62,079 bases of DNA from Endotrypanum monterogeii (GCA_000333855.2 CM007315.1:736051-798129); one strand, 5' to 3'; shown: positions 40,386-51,491, numbered from the stretch's first letter. Numbers and translations are program-made. Notes: generated by a model not told the origin, from the sequence alone.

Positions 40386-40900
40386 CTCAGGGGGGAGGAG
40401 GAGGAGGAGGGGACAGATAAATACCGCCTTCGATCAATGCAGCAGAAGAAAGTAATCATAATAAAATCTCTAGCGTTGTAATCGCACCGCTACGCCTCAA
40501 GAAAAAAACGATCGGAAAAAAAAAACACAAAGTGAAATATATATATAAATAAATATAAATATATATATATATATGTATATTAAAACAAAAATACTCCCTA
40601 AAGGGGAGGGAAGGAGTGGGGGGGGGGGGAGCTAGTGGAGTCGCTCTGTGGATTGGACAAGAAGGCAGGGAAATTTGTCAACAGCGCTCATCTTCTCGAC
40701 AAGTTTCCCTCACTACAAAATAAAAAAAAACATAAATATAAATAAATAAATATACAAATACACATATGTGCATATGCTAAAGAATTCACGGTGTGTACAC
40801 TTTGGACGATAAAATGCACACACACACACATACACGCGCACCGACAGGAAAAAAAAAAAGCCGATCGAATTTGGCATCGCTAAGCGGTGGAAAAGAAACA

Positions 40901-40942
<42 letters not shown>

Positions 40943-41223
40943 GAAGGAAAGCGAGATGCGCTGGGTCGGGGGAGGGAGGAAGGAAAGGAAAGAGGGGAGG
41001 TATTGAATAATCAATTCATTCGCTTATTTTTTTTTTTCAGTTTCGGAGAGCCCCGTGATTCGATGAAGAGGGATACTCCATAAAGGAACATAAATATGCG
41101 TTAGCAAAGGTTTGTGTACAAAAATCTTCTGCTGTTGTATATGTGTGCAATGTATGTATGTGTGTATGTATTTTTTTGAGGTGTCGTTTTGTCTAGGCAT
41201 GGGTCTGTCACTTGTGTGTTCGC

Positions 41224-42273
41224 TCACAGATAAGAGACAGGATCACCGTATACATCCTCAGACAGAGTGCGTTCGTGCAAAAGGGCGGATCGGAGGTCGG
41301 CGCGCTGCTCTGCCGTCAGCAAGAGGGGGTTCTGAGCGAGATCTTGAAATCCAAAGGGTCTGCCAGGGTGTGGGAATGTGACCGTCGACACGGTTGTGGA
41401 CCAAATCTTCTTGTGTGACTTCAGTTCACCTTTTTTAGGTTTGGGTGGATTTTCCTCACAAGAGACTTCGGAAAGTTGATCCAGCGTCACGGAGGCCTGC
41501 ACGACAGCGGGCACCACCACGCCGGTGGGGATCGCGCCGATGCGCTTCTGGAGAACGTCCATGCGGTAGTGAAAGACACCTTTTATGTACTCGCCTTGCG
41601 GGACGCCACGCGTGCAGAGGCCAGCAACGGCATTGGCTGCGCGGCACTTTTTCGTGGAGGTGGCGGAGTTTGATAGCGATGAGTTTGTTTGCTCCAAATG
41701 TTGCATATCCGTGTCGCTCAGAACCCTCGACAGCAGTTGACTCATCACCTGCACTGGTGCATGAGGACTGTGGCGCTGCCTGCACAGATGCGCACGCTGC
41801 TTCCTGCGCATCGCATTTATTTCCTTCCGCGACCAATGAAAGTCGAACATGTCGCCACGCGGCTGGTTCTCCTCAGCATTCACTCTACGACTGACTTTCT
41901 CAACGGTATTGGGGTTGACGGCTTCCACTTGCTTCATTTCGGGGTAGAACACATGGATGGGAGGTGGCAGGGCGACAGGCTCCCTCGCTGCACGTTCTAT
42001 CATGAACGGCTCCATGATTCTGCTGCGGCACACGAAGCGGCGCAGAGCTGATGCTATGGAGCTCTTGGACTTGTGCGAGGGGGAGTTGGGTATTTCCGTC
42101 ACTGGCGTCGTCCTTGTGGATTCCTCTGGAGGAGTCCCCGTGGCTTCCGAGGACACGTGTGGGGCGGACGGCGCGCGTAGCGGCCACTCCTGGGATACCT
42201 TCAGCGGAGATGCCATCGTGCTTGAGGAGGCGCGAGTTCGAGGGGCTCTCGAGGAGGGGGTGGGACCCGCCAT
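41224..42273 (-). CDS. Basic hypothetical protein with disordered N-terminus
   Basis: I recognise no family. The 349-residue protein from the ATG at 42273 opens with about 80 residues rich in Ser, Pro, Thr and Ala, then IASALRRFVCRSRIMEPFMIE, which begins a more ordered part. A basic helical stretch follows (WSRKEINAMRRKQRAHLCRQ), then AQVMSQLL-type helix, CRAANAVAGLCTRGVPQGEYI and FHYRMDVLQKRIG. The C-terminus carries KKGELKSHKKIWSTTVSTVTFPHP and a short region with LLLTAEQRADLRSALLHE. There is no signal peptide, membrane span or catalytic motif. The overall charge is positive, which would suit RNA or microtubule contact, but that is a guess. Confidence 0.7.
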   Translation of the reverse strand: MAGPTPSSRAPRTRASSSTMASPLKVSQEWPLRAPSAPHVSSEATGTPPEESTRTTPVTEIPNSPSHKSKSSIASALRRFVCRSRIMEPFMIERAAREPVALPPPIHVFYPEMKQVEAVNPNTVEKVSRRVNAEENQPRGDMFDFHWSRKEINAMRRKQRAHLCRQRHSPHAPVQVMSQLLSRVLSDTDMQHLEQTNSSLSNSATSTKKCRAANAVAGLCTRGVPQGEYIKGVFHYRMDVLQKRIGAIPTGVVVPAVVQASVTLDQLSEVSCEENPPKPKKGELKSHKKIWSTTVSTVTFPHPGRPFGFQDLAQNPLLLTAEQRADLRSALLHERTLSEDVYGDPVSYL

Positions 42274-42437
42274 TGGTGGTGATGGTGGTGGTCGTGTGAT
42301 AGTCCAAGCGAGGAAGCTGCGACACGTGTAGCGCCAACTAACGTCGAGGAGGGGTGAGGAGCTACGGGAGTATACCCGATTTTCTCCACTTGTGATGTGT
42401 GTCGTTCAGGAATGATCACATGCGAGGCTAGCACACG

Positions 42438-42468
<31 letters not shown>

Positions 42469-42812
42469 GCCAGATGTGTAGAGGTGCTGCGGCGGTGGTG
42501 GTGGTGGTGGTGGGGATAAGTTGGATGTTGGCCAAAGGGAAAGCGCAAAAAAAAGAAAAAAAAGAGATGAGCTTAATTTCTCAAGTAAGGGAGAGAGGTT
42601 ATTTGGAAGGAGGGGAGGGTAGCAGTACTCAAGACGGTGGTGCTGATCGGGGATAGGGCGGAGCTAGGAGGCACACAGAGAGAGGTACACGTCCCTCTTC
42701 CTAAAATTTATGTGCGTGACGTCCACACTCACACGACCGGCTGCTATCTGCAGAGCGCAACGAGTGTATACGAGCGGTCTTGAGTGGGGTAAAACACGAC
42801 AGTGTGGCTTCC

Positions 42813-42843
<31 letters not shown>

Positions 42844-43313
42844 AGGTGGCAGATAGTCATGGAGGTGTCAGGGGGAGGTGTGGAGGAGAAGAGGGCTAGG
42901 GAGGCAGAGGGTTTATTGTCTACAGGCGCAGGCACCCGATCCTATACCCCTGCTGCAGTACCAACTTTTCCGATGAGGGGAGGGTGTGGGGAGAGAGGAG
43001 CGAGAGCACGGGCCCAAATGATCTTCTGCGCTCGCTATTATCATCACCCTCGCGGCCAATGGGGGCGCAGCAGGTGAGAGGTAAGGCATAGGGTGAGAGG
43101 GTGTGGGGTGTGGGGAGATCGGGGAAGGGGGGATGACGCGGTGGTAGTGGCTGAGGAGGAGCGGAAAACACCCATTCTTGCTACCCTTTGCCGCCACCGC
43201 TCATTTCTTTCACACAAGATATGACGCGCGAGAGTGCTGCGGGTCCGAATATGACCATTTGTGCTTCCATCAAAGTACACATAATATAAAAATAAATATA
43301 TACATATACATCT

Positions 43314-43350
<37 letters not shown>

Positions 43351-43600
43351 TTATCGATGTGCCCATGTACTGAAGAAGACAAAAAAAAAGGCAGTAACCT
43401 CTGAAGGATTCAATGAGCGTTACAGAGCTCTCATTTTTGCAGCGCCCCTAAAAAAAAAAAAGCGGGAAAACATGCGTTTCTCCCCGAGCAGCTGGATTTC
43501 GAACGGCTGCAAATACGCGTGGGGCAGCCTGAGAAACCGGCCACCGACGTGCCTCACTGTCTCCGCACAACCGACACCGTCGGGTTCGCTGAACATTCTT
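42274..43600. other. Spacer
   Basis: No gene is visible. It holds (CA)n at 42440-42469, an A run of about 30 bases at 42813-42844, purine-rich DNA at about 42850-42905 and 43060-43165 (CU-rich on the transcribed strand), and (TA)n at about 43325-43351. The right end is the 3' UTR of the large membrane protein gene. Confidence 0.5.
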
Positions 43601-46600
43601 CTAGGCGCTCCAACACGTTCCTTTTAACCCCACAAACAGCTTACTTCTAGCGGTTACCAGTAGAAACACCAGCGCCGTCATCGACGCTGCCTTCACATAG
43701 AGCAGTATTGCGGCCTGCACGCGGACCTGCTTGCGACGCAGGCCCTTGTACGACTTGCGGGCGCGCTGAACGAAGAGGCGGATTGTCCGCTCCCCTGGTG
43801 AGCTCTCCTCCGGGGCGTAGCCCGCTTCGGGCATGCTGCTATCACTGTCGCTGTCAGGCCAGTTGCTGGGCATCGCTGTCTCCGCTCCGGGCATGCTGCC
43901 GCGCTGCAGCACACGGTCGCGCAGCCACCCCAGGCGCCACCACGGCTCCCCCGTGCTTGGTGCTTCCGCAGTGCTTGGAGATGCCACGCTCTCCTCAGCC
44001 GCGCCGGGGTTCACCGCCGCGCGACTCTGCGCGACCGCCCCGTCCGTCGCTGCCGACTCCGGCGCCGGTGGTTGCGGGCTCTCTCGCACCACAAACACCG
44101 AATCTGACACAGCACCAGTGGCGTACGTGGCCGGCACACAGGCTGGCGGCATCGCGCTCTTCCCACCAGCTCTGGGGTCGCGGTCCTTGTCGCTGCTGCC
44201 GCGCGACGGATACGAGGCGCGGGAACCATCGGCGCTTCGCAGCGTCGCAAGCTCCAGGGCGTTCTCGCTACCGCTACCGCTGCTGCTGCTGCGCGTCGCG
44301 CGCTTCCGCCGCGCTGACAGCTCCGTCCCGGACGCCGCCGCATCCATCGTGGCGGGTTCGCAGCCGCTCCCGCCCGGTGGCGCCTCCCTCCCGAGGGGTT
44401 CCCCCTCCAGCGGCGGTGGCGCGGCCGGTAGCGACGTGTTTGTCGTGTTGACCGGTGGGACGGTGTCGTTGGCGGTGGCGCTGCGGGGTGTTGGCGCGCC
44501 GCTGGTGCCCTGTTCCGGGTCGAGGTAGTAGCCTTCGCCGTAAGACGATAGGGGACGCTCCAGCGTGGCCGTCATCGTTGGTGGCATCACCATCATCCAA
44601 GGCGCGAGGAGTCCGGTAGGTTGTGTGTGCAGCAGCGCCAGGTCTATCAGAGGTGCTGCGGTCGACAGCGCTGAGGGGTCCGGGTATAGGGCCCATGGTT
44701 GCTGCCGCGTTGGCGTGGTGGTGTGTTGAGGTGACAAGGATGGTGCGGCGGAGGACACCGTGGAGGAGCCGTCAGCTCGGGGATAGTGGAGAACTCCAGG
44801 GTCAGGTGCTGGGAGCGTTGATGGCATGGGCAGCGACAGGGCTCCGTGTGCACGGTGCAGGATTGCCATAGCGACGGCGGCATCTGTCTCCAGAGCAGTG
44901 CCAAGTCGACGGAGTCTGGTGCGGTGGAGAGGCACCATGCTAGCAGCGACCGCTGTGAGGGCCATGGCGAGGAGGATGAGAGTCTCTGCTACGACGAGGA
45001 GAACCACAGACGGCGCGGTGAGGAGCGGCGCCTTTCTTTGATCGCTGGAGAAGCGGGCACTGGTGGTGTACAGCAACATGTTCATGGAGAGCTGTGCCGT
45101 CACAGTGATGCGCAGGGCCTGTGTTGTGCCTACCATGGGCTCGAGTGGGGCAGTGTCGCACACAATGACGTCCACAGGAGCGGTGGGAATGTTGTCGACA
45201 CCGCTGGGCAGCCCGATGGATCCATGCCCGCACTTGTACAGTGGGCTCTCCGGGGCAGTCACAACATAGTACACCTCCTCGGTGCCAAGACACCTCATCA
45301 GGTACTCGGCGCAGGTGCGTATGCTCGGGTCGTACTCCCGGAAAATGCTTCCAGGATCCGCTCTCGAAATGAGGTCAACGGCGGACACGATCGCGGTGCC
45401 TTCCGGGTCGTGGATGTCTGGGAAAAATTCCGAGACATCGACCTTGTAGATGGTGGTGAGGTTCAGCATAGGGGTCGACGCTGCGTCACCGCTGCACCCG
45501 AGAGTGAGGGTGGCGTTGGCCCCTTGTGGGACAGAGGTGTAGAGGTCGATGAGGACCTGCCTCGTGCTGTTGTCCGGGATCGGCTCATCCGCCCACGCGA
45601 TAGGCGGGGCAGGAGAGTTCAGCGGTAACTTGTCTTGCCGTGCGTCGGCATTTCCCTCTCCACTGTCTGGGCTAGTGCGCCCGAGGCCCGGCCTTTGGTG
45701 TCCACGGTGGTCGAGTACCGCCTGCGTTGCCCCCGTGCCATTGGGTCGGTTGTGCAGCCTCATACTCTCAGCAGCAGCGAGATGAGAGAGGTGTGGTGCC
45801 TCACTTGCTGAGGGGTTCCTGTACACTTTCGAGCATGAGTGGATGCGAGCCTCGTTAATCCCGCTGAAGTCGAGAAGGTGGGGGAACGGGTCTTGCATGC
45901 CATTCGTGATGAAGCGCATCCACTCGGACACCTGGTGGGCACTGACGGTGTCACAGGCGTATTCCTTGAAGGCGGTGCAGGGGGAAAGCCGCGCATACGT
46001 CGTCACTTGCTTCCCAAAGTCGCCTGGTATGCTGAGTGAGTAGGCTTCGGGGTCTTGTACGTCAGTGATGCTGCGCATGAAGCGTAGGTGTGCGGTACAT
46101 TTCGGTGTGGAGAGGGAGCCCACGAGGACGAGTAGCGCTGATAGGAGAATACTTATGAGAACTGCGTGGTAGGTAAGCACTCGCTTGGTGGTGTTCAGCC
46201 GCACATTGAGACCAAGGGAGAGAACAGGCGTGCCTAGCGCCGCACCCACGCCTCCTGCAGGGCCACGCTGTGCGCTGGTGGTGTCCGTCTGGTGAGGGGG
46301 CACCTGGTTGGCGAGCATCGGCATGGGCGGTTGCATCGCTCCCCAGGGCGTGTACATGACCGCGTGCTGCTCGACGTGGGGGGTCGGCTGCATCGAGTAG
46401 GGTTCCACCCGCTGTGCAAAAGCCGACCCGGCGATGGTTGCGTCTCGCGCTGAGTGACATGGGTAGCGGGTGACTTCCCAGTTCTCTGTGTGTGCTGCTT
46501 GGATGGGCGGCATGGTGTAGGCCATGTGCTGATGGCTCCTATCGTGTGGGTGAGGCGCATGGCTTGGGGCGAATCCGAGATGAGAGTCACGGTCACATGG

Positions 46601-46645
46601 TGTGGTGCGGTCTTCCTGACTCGGAGCCGTCGGGACCGCTGTCAT
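43601..46645 (-). CDS. Large three-segment membrane protein with M13-like ectodomain hint
   Basis: The 1014-residue protein starts at the ATG at 46645, the first ATG after the mapped splice signal. Residues 1-150 are Pro/His/Gln-rich and cytosolic in type. A membrane segment follows at about 156-178 (AVLISILLSALLVLVGSL). Just after it comes PCTAFKEYACDTVS (222-235) and, about 35 residues on, ARIHSCSKVYRN. This PC..F..YAC then ..A...SC pattern resembles the start of the neprilysin (M13) ectodomain. No HExxH zinc motif exists, so it cannot be an active M13 peptidase. A second membrane segment (VVLLVVAETLILLAMALTAV) follows the ectodomain. A roughly 330-residue Pro/Ser/Ala-rich region and a third segment near the C-terminus (LYVKAASMTALVFLLV) complete it. 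The M13 link is inference. Confidence 0.7.
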   Translation of the reverse strand: MTAVPTAPSQEDRTTPCDRDSHLGFAPSHAPHPHDRSHQHMAYTMPPIQAAHTENWEVTRYPCHSARDATIAGSAFAQRVEPYSMQPTPHVEQHAVMYTPWGAMQPPMPMLANQVPPHQTDTTSAQRGPAGGVGAALGTPVLSLGLNVRLNTTKRVLTYHAVLISILLSALLVLVGSLSTPKCTAHLRFMRSITDVQDPEAYSLSIPGDFGKQVTTYARLSPCTAFKEYACDTVSAHQVSEWMRFITNGMQDPFPHLLDFSGINEARIHSCSKVYRNPSASEAPHLSHLAAAESMRLHNRPNGTGATQAVLDHRGHQRPGLGRTSPDSGEGNADARQDKLPLNSPAPPIAWADEPIPDNSTRQVLIDLYTSVPQGANATLTLGCSGDAASTPMLNLTTIYKVDVSEFFPDIHDPEGTAIVSAVDLISRADPGSIFREYDPSIRTCAEYLMRCLGTEEVYYVVTAPESPLYKCGHGSIGLPSGVDNIPTAPVDVIVCDTAPLEPMVGTTQALRITVTAQLSMNMLLYTTSARFSSDQRKAPLLTAPSVVLLVVAETLILLAMALTAVAASMVPLHRTRLRRLGTALETDAAVAMAILHRAHGALSLPMPSTLPAPDPGVLHYPRADGSSTVSSAAPSLSPQHTTTPTRQQPWALYPDPSALSTAAPLIDLALLHTQPTGLLAPWMMVMPPTMTATLERPLSSYGEGYYLDPEQGTSGAPTPRSATANDTVPPVNTTNTSLPAAPPPLEGEPLGREAPPGGSGCEPATMDAAASGTELSARRKRATRSSSSGSGSENALELATLRSADGSRASYPSRGSSDKDRDPRAGGKSAMPPACVPATYATGAVSDSVFVVRESPQPPAPESAATDGAVAQSRAAVNPGAAEESVASPSTAEAPSTGEPWWRLGWLRDRVLQRGSMPGAETAMPSNWPDSDSDSSMPEAGYAPEESSPGERTIRLFVQRARKSYKGLRRKQVRVQAAILLYVKAASMTALVFLLVTARSKLFVGLKGTCWSA

Positions 46646-46852
46646 CGAGGGCTCGAGGCTCGTACGGGGTGGTGGGGGTGGGGGTAGAGCCACCCGGTGG
46701 CAGTGCAAGATTTCCGGAGGAAGGTGATGACTAGAGGGGGGGGGGGGCAAAAAAAAAAAAACGATGAAGCGGCTAGGGAAAGAGCTACCGTGCACTCGAC
46801 CCCTGTGAGGGGTGTGGTAGTGATGTTGGTGCTGGTGGGCTTTTGCGCTTCC

Positions 46853-46886
<34 letters not shown>

Positions 46887-48065
46887 GGAGAGAGGCATAG
46901 ATGTATATGTGTGCAACCATGTTATGGAGGTAGAACGACAGGTCAATATCATGGAAGAGGGGGGAATTGATGTCACCAGAACAAAGGATGAATAACATAA
47001 GTAGAGGTTATGGTGTTCATGCGCGGGTACACCATTAGCAGGAGATTTCCAGCCATCGAGTGCAATCAATAGTTTTTTTTTTGTTTTGTTTTCTTTTGCG
47101 GGTAGATGGATTATGTATCCTCTGAAAAAAAAAAATTACAATGTTGTCCGGAGGGAGGGTACAAGGGGATAGGAAGAAAAGGATGGCGTCACACTTCTCT
47201 CCAACACTGAGGAGAACCCATCGTGGGTTTCTTTTGGGCTATATAGTTGAAGCGGAAAAATAATGATGAAGCGCGCGTGTGCGTGTGGGGAACAAGGTTT
47301 CCTAGTTGCCCCAGACTTCCAGATGAAACATTTCCCTTTGATACACACACACACACACACACACACAGACCCAGACAGACGTCCACAGACATACCCACAC
47401 CGACAGAAAGAGAGCGAGGGGACTTACCAGCAAATAAGAGCAACAACGATGACTCAAACCAAAAGCCGTTTCCAACGGAGGGCAACATATAAAAGCATAC
47501 ACACAAAAACACACGTGTACAGAGATGGGCACATCTATCGATATATGGGAAAAGACTCTGGAGGAGGAAAAAAAAAGGTTTTTTTTTTTGTGGTGTATTT
47601 TGCAGACGACCAATACGGATAAAACAGAACAAACGGACAAACAAACAAAAAAAAAGAAAGGGAGGGGAGGTAACTGTCCGTCTGTATGTGCCTCTTCCCT
47701 CCCTCCCTTTTTTTTTCTTTTTTTTTTCCAGTAGACAAACAAGCTCAAGAAGGGTAAAAAAAAAACGAAAAAAGGAAGACATCAGAGGAAGCGGAAAAAA
47801 AAACCCAAAGACGAGTTTGTGTATCTGTCAGGGGAGAGGGCAAGGGAGACAGAGCCAGAAAAGACTGCCCACACACTAGAGAAAGCGACCCATATACACA
47901 TACATACACACGCACACAAATACATCGAAAAAAAATATAGTGTCTGTAGAAAATAAGAAGAAAGGGGGAGTGGGCCTTAAATAGAGCGAGTACACCCATA
48001 TAACCATTTTTTTTTTTGTGCAGACCCTCTCTCCCAAATATGGATTTAGAATGTTTGCAGACGTT

Positions 48066-48099
<34 letters not shown>

Positions 48100-48307
48100 T
48101 CTTCTTTGTACATCCGTCGGAAAAAAACAAATCCCTTCCTTTACACGCACACACACAGGCCGAAGGGATCGTGTAGGTAGTTTTTTTTCCCGGTGTCTTC
48201 CTAAATAGTCTTGCTGTCACTGATGATAGATGTTCGCAGGGGGCGCTACAGAGGTGGCTATTTAACTTGGTTCAGATTATAACAAGAACAACAGCAACAA
48301 ACAGTAG

Positions 48308-48343
<36 letters not shown>

Positions 48344-49037
48344 TGAAGAGGCGGAGCGTGGCGGTGGAAACATGTCTGTTGGATACGACTGTGGGATCGT
48401 GTTAAAAAAACAAAAAACAAACAAACAAAAAAAAATTAGGGACAAAGAAAAAGACCTGTTGTCAACTCGAGGAGGGATGTGCCGGGTAGGTATTTCATCC
48501 ACATTTCCTTTCCTTTCGAGAGAGGTAAAAAGAGACGGCTGGCAGCAGCGGCAGTATGTATACATATAAATATGTATACATATATAAATATAAATATATT
48601 TATTTTTTAGTTCTCATTTTTTCCGGTACCTGCCCACTGCGAAGAGGAAGAGAGGGGGCTGATTCCGATGCAGGTAAAGGTCAGAAAACGAGGGAACAAC
48701 AACAAAAGGATGATGAGGGAGGTAATCCCCTCCCCCCCCCCAAAAAAGATAAGTAACTGTGCAAACAGTCAAATAAAAGCACCAGCTATAAACAAATCGT
48801 ACATATATATATATATATATATGTGTATATGCACAGTACGAGACGGCCATCCACCCGATGCTTATCCAGCGCGTCACCAGAGGCCCGCACATCCAGCACG
48901 TCAAGAGTCCAAAAAAAAAAAATGAAGAGACTGGAAAAAAGGGCGAGTGCGTCCTAACAACACACCTTTGATGAGAAAGGAAACAAAAAAAAATAGTTAC
49001 ACATAAAACATATCAGTTTAACAAAATATCTCATATA

Positions 49038-49069
<32 letters not shown>

Positions 49070-49274
49070 AAAACAATCGTGATACATATAAAAGAGGACG
49101 TGTATAGGAGCACCTCCTTAAATGTTTTTTTTTCCATTCATCAGGTTTCGCAGCCTCTCCATCAATGCCTGTATTCACGGCGACTGGTGGATACACACAC
49201 GTAGGCAGTTCTGATTCTCGAAGTGAGGCAGTTGCGATCTCGGTTGCAGGTTTTGCTTATTCACGAGTAGTAGC
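46646..49274. other. Spacer rich in simple repeats
   Basis: No gene is visible. It holds (TA)n(GA)n at about 46853-46886, (CA)n at 47343-47367, compound (CA)n(TA)n at 48066-48099, (CA)n at 48311-48340, (TA)n at about 48802-48822 and 49034-49055 followed by (TAA)n, and numerous A runs. A 197-codon minus frame at 47189-47782 translates A/T homopolymers into Phe and Lys runs and is not called. Confidence 0.5.
46731..46761 (-). promoter_or_regulatory. Spliced-leader acceptor of the large membrane protein gene
   Basis: On the minus strand twelve or so U, then about twelve C, then UCUAG. The AG is the complement of 46731-46732. The first ATG after it is the one at 46645, which fixes the start and discards 50 upstream frame codons. 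Confidence 0.65.
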
Positions 49275-49862
49275 TTAGCGTGACTGTAAAATTGCAGAGA
49301 GCGCAGCCGACTCGACGTCGCAACGATGTCGGTGCGTGATGTCCTCCATCGTTAAAGTCGTATAGGCAGCTGCTTGAGGATCAAGCGAGGGGGGGGGCGG
49401 AGGGCTTTGGGAGGCAGGCGGAGTTGTGCTCCACTTATTCTTTATCGTGTTTCTGTGGGTGCCTGCGTGTTCACAAGAGGGAACAATAGCTTCACTGCAA
49501 TCCTGATACTCCTGCGCCATCTCTGTTTCGGGTGTGCTTTGGCACTGCGTGTCCTGTATATCTCCTTCGCCTCTCCCGGGGACATCCACTGCGATCGTAG
49601 TGATTCCTTTGGTCAATGGACAAACTAAAGGATACTCGCCACTACCACATTCGTCGACCTCTTGGTGGAGTTCATTCCCTGTATTCGTGAGCGCCGCGCC
49701 ATGGTCACGCAGGGTGTCCTCGCCTTCCACGTCTTTGTCGTAGCAAAAGCAACAAATGTGAATGCCGAAGTACGTGATAATTCCCATCACCAATGCTGCA
49801 ATGACGACTACCGCGGCACTGACCGTCGCAACAATAATGACGCTCACTGACCTCGTATCCAT
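49275..49862 (-). CDS. Small single-pass membrane protein
   Basis: I recognise no family. The 195-residue protein starts at the ATG at 49862 (MDTRSVSV). One long hydrophobic segment spans about 7-35 (IIVATVSAAVVVIAALVMGI) and is followed by ICCFCYDKD, a juxtamembrane Cys cluster that is a typical palmitoylation site. The remaining 155 residues are acidic to neutral, with DVPGRGEGD, a Pro-rich stretch (PPASQSPPPPPS) and a C-terminal part with TTLTMEDITHRHRCD. It has no catalytic motif. A short N-terminus and cytosolic tail suggest a signal-anchor protein. The frame extends 23 codons further to an ATG at 49931, giving an Arg/Thr-rich lead; I prefer the shorter form. Confidence 0.6.
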   Translation of the reverse strand: MDTRSVSVIIVATVSAAVVVIAALVMGIITYFGIHICCFCYDKDVEGEDTLRDHGAALTNTGNELHQEVDECGSGEYPLVCPLTKGITTIAVDVPGRGEGDIQDTQCQSTPETEMAQEYQDCSEAIVPSCEHAGTHRNTIKNKWSTTPPASQSPPPPPSLDPQAAAYTTLTMEDITHRHRCDVESAALSAILQSR

Positions 49863-49925
49863 GACTTCCTTTTCTCGGGTTACAGGTGTGCTTCTTGTTT
49901 CTCCCCCTCTAGTCCTTCTTGGTGT

Positions 49926-49988
49926 ACACACATATATATATAAATAAATAAATAAATATATTTATTTATTATATATATGTGTGTGTGT
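49926..49988. repeat. AT palindrome bounded by (CA)/(TG)
   Basis: The left arm reads ACACA, TATATATA, (AATA)n; the right arm is its near-perfect reverse complement (TATTTATTTATT, ATATATAT, GTGTGTG). The two arms of about 30 bases meet without a spacer. It lies 64 bases before the small membrane protein start, so it could form a hairpin in the precursor RNA or a cruciform in DNA. Confidence 0.85.
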
Positions 49989-51443
49989 AAGCGTATAAAT
50001 ACGTGAGAGGCTCGGTGGTTCTTGTCACGTTGCGTAGGAGAGTGTTTGTTTGCGCCAGTGATCAATGGGGCAGCTCTGGGGCGTGGCCAAAGGTGGTGTC
50101 ACAGGTTTGTGTGTTTGTGGGGTTATTGGTCAATACAGATGATTGCGTGGGGTTACGGGGAGGAGGGGTGAGGAAGGCACAGGGGAGGGATGAGGAGGAC
50201 GGGGGAGGGGAGGGGAACTAATACGTGGCTTGTACCTTCTTTTTGTGAAGTATGTCACATGTCAGTGCAGTGGCCTGGTGAGGTGAAGTAAGGGAAAAAG
50301 AAGAGGCATAGACACGAGCAGAAAGAAGAAAAAAGGATCAGCCACAGAAGAGTTCAAATGAAGAATCGGAAAACAAATATGAGCACCACAGTCAGAAGCG
50401 GTAAGCTGGAAGGAACAAATTGAGGCGCACCGATTTCTTTTTAAAAAAATTTTCCTTCAGACTCGATGTAACAAAAATAAATAGAAATAATACGTGTGTA
50501 CAGAAACACAGAGAAATTTAGGAGTGCCGCGAAGGGGCTCTTCTCCAATAAAAAAAATTATAATATATATATATGTATATGTATATATAATATTTTTTCC
50601 CCCAGGGTGCGAGGTTTGCTTAGCAGGGGGGGGGGGAGGAGGGAGGAGGGGGATGCTTCAGCTTTTAGTGGATCATGTGGGTGGGGGAACGATAGAATTA
50701 CCAAATGCATACACACACACAGGAGATGAGGGTAACGTGTGTGCGTATGCATATATTTGTGTGTACGTGAGGGAGGGAGTGGCAGATGGAGAGAGTTGGT
50801 GTATATGTATGATGGACATGCCAGCAAGAGAATGAGAGGGGCGGGGGAGGCGTCATGAGCAAGGACGACGATTTTTATTTTAAATTTTTTTTTTTGGGGT
50901 GGGTACGCTCATCATCGAGTTTTGATCCTTTTGAATTGTGGATGTTCCACGGGCGCTGGCTCGAGTGGGGTCGATTGCGATATCGATGCCCTCGCGGAAG
51001 CCTCGATACCTATTCATTGGGGTATCACTTCACAGTAGACCCTTAGCTGGGGGTGAAGGAATGAGGAGCTGTAACGTCCTCCATGGGCATGTCGAAGGTC
51101 TTTCCGGGGGTGAAACAGAGATACAGACGGTCATAAGGCACACACACACACACACACACACACATACAAACAAACGATATCCGTAAAGAAATCTGATGCG
51201 ACCATCTGTTCATGAGGTCGATATCAGCAACCACGGAATGCTAATCAACAGATACGGGCCTGCATCCTCCTCTTTTTCGACATTTCCTTGTTGAAATGTT
51301 TTTTTTTTGCTTCTTTTTCCCCATGTCCGAGGCTATCCACGTCTCGTTATTGCATGTTTCTCGAAGGCTGATCGGAAGGAGAAAGAGTGTCCGCTCGCTC
51401 GCGAAGATATCCACAGGCAAAGATGTCCGATAGGTGTGCACAA

Positions 51444-51491
51444 CTTTATAAATAGATAAATATATATATATATATATATTTATTTATAAAG
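51444..51491. repeat. AT palindrome, CTTTATAAATA arms
   Basis: CTTTATAAATA begins the element and TATTTATAAAG ends it, with a central (TA)n. Apart from one small offset near the left arm the whole 48 bases pair with themselves. It sits in the 3' flank of the ceramide synthase gene. Confidence 0.8.

Larger units (their letters stand above)
38337..41223. other. Spacer with scaffold gap and AT repeats
   Basis: No gene is visible. Contents are (TG)n at 38821-38832 and 39537-39563, a (TA)n array interrupted by a run of N at 40151-40382, a further (TA)n run at 40902-40939, and several A/T homopolymers. The scaffold gap hides an unknown amount of sequence. The stretch 39720-39900 is more balanced in composition but has no supportable frame on the transcribed strand. 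Confidence 0.5.

Noticed and set aside
43708..45628. Three plus-strand frames of 230-260 codons
   Set aside because: They lie antisense to the large membrane protein gene and are low-complexity Arg/Pro/Ala sequence.
47189..47782. 197-codon minus-strand frame
   Set aside because: Its product consists mainly of Phe, Lys and Cys from homopolymers and (CA)n, so it is a spacer artefact.
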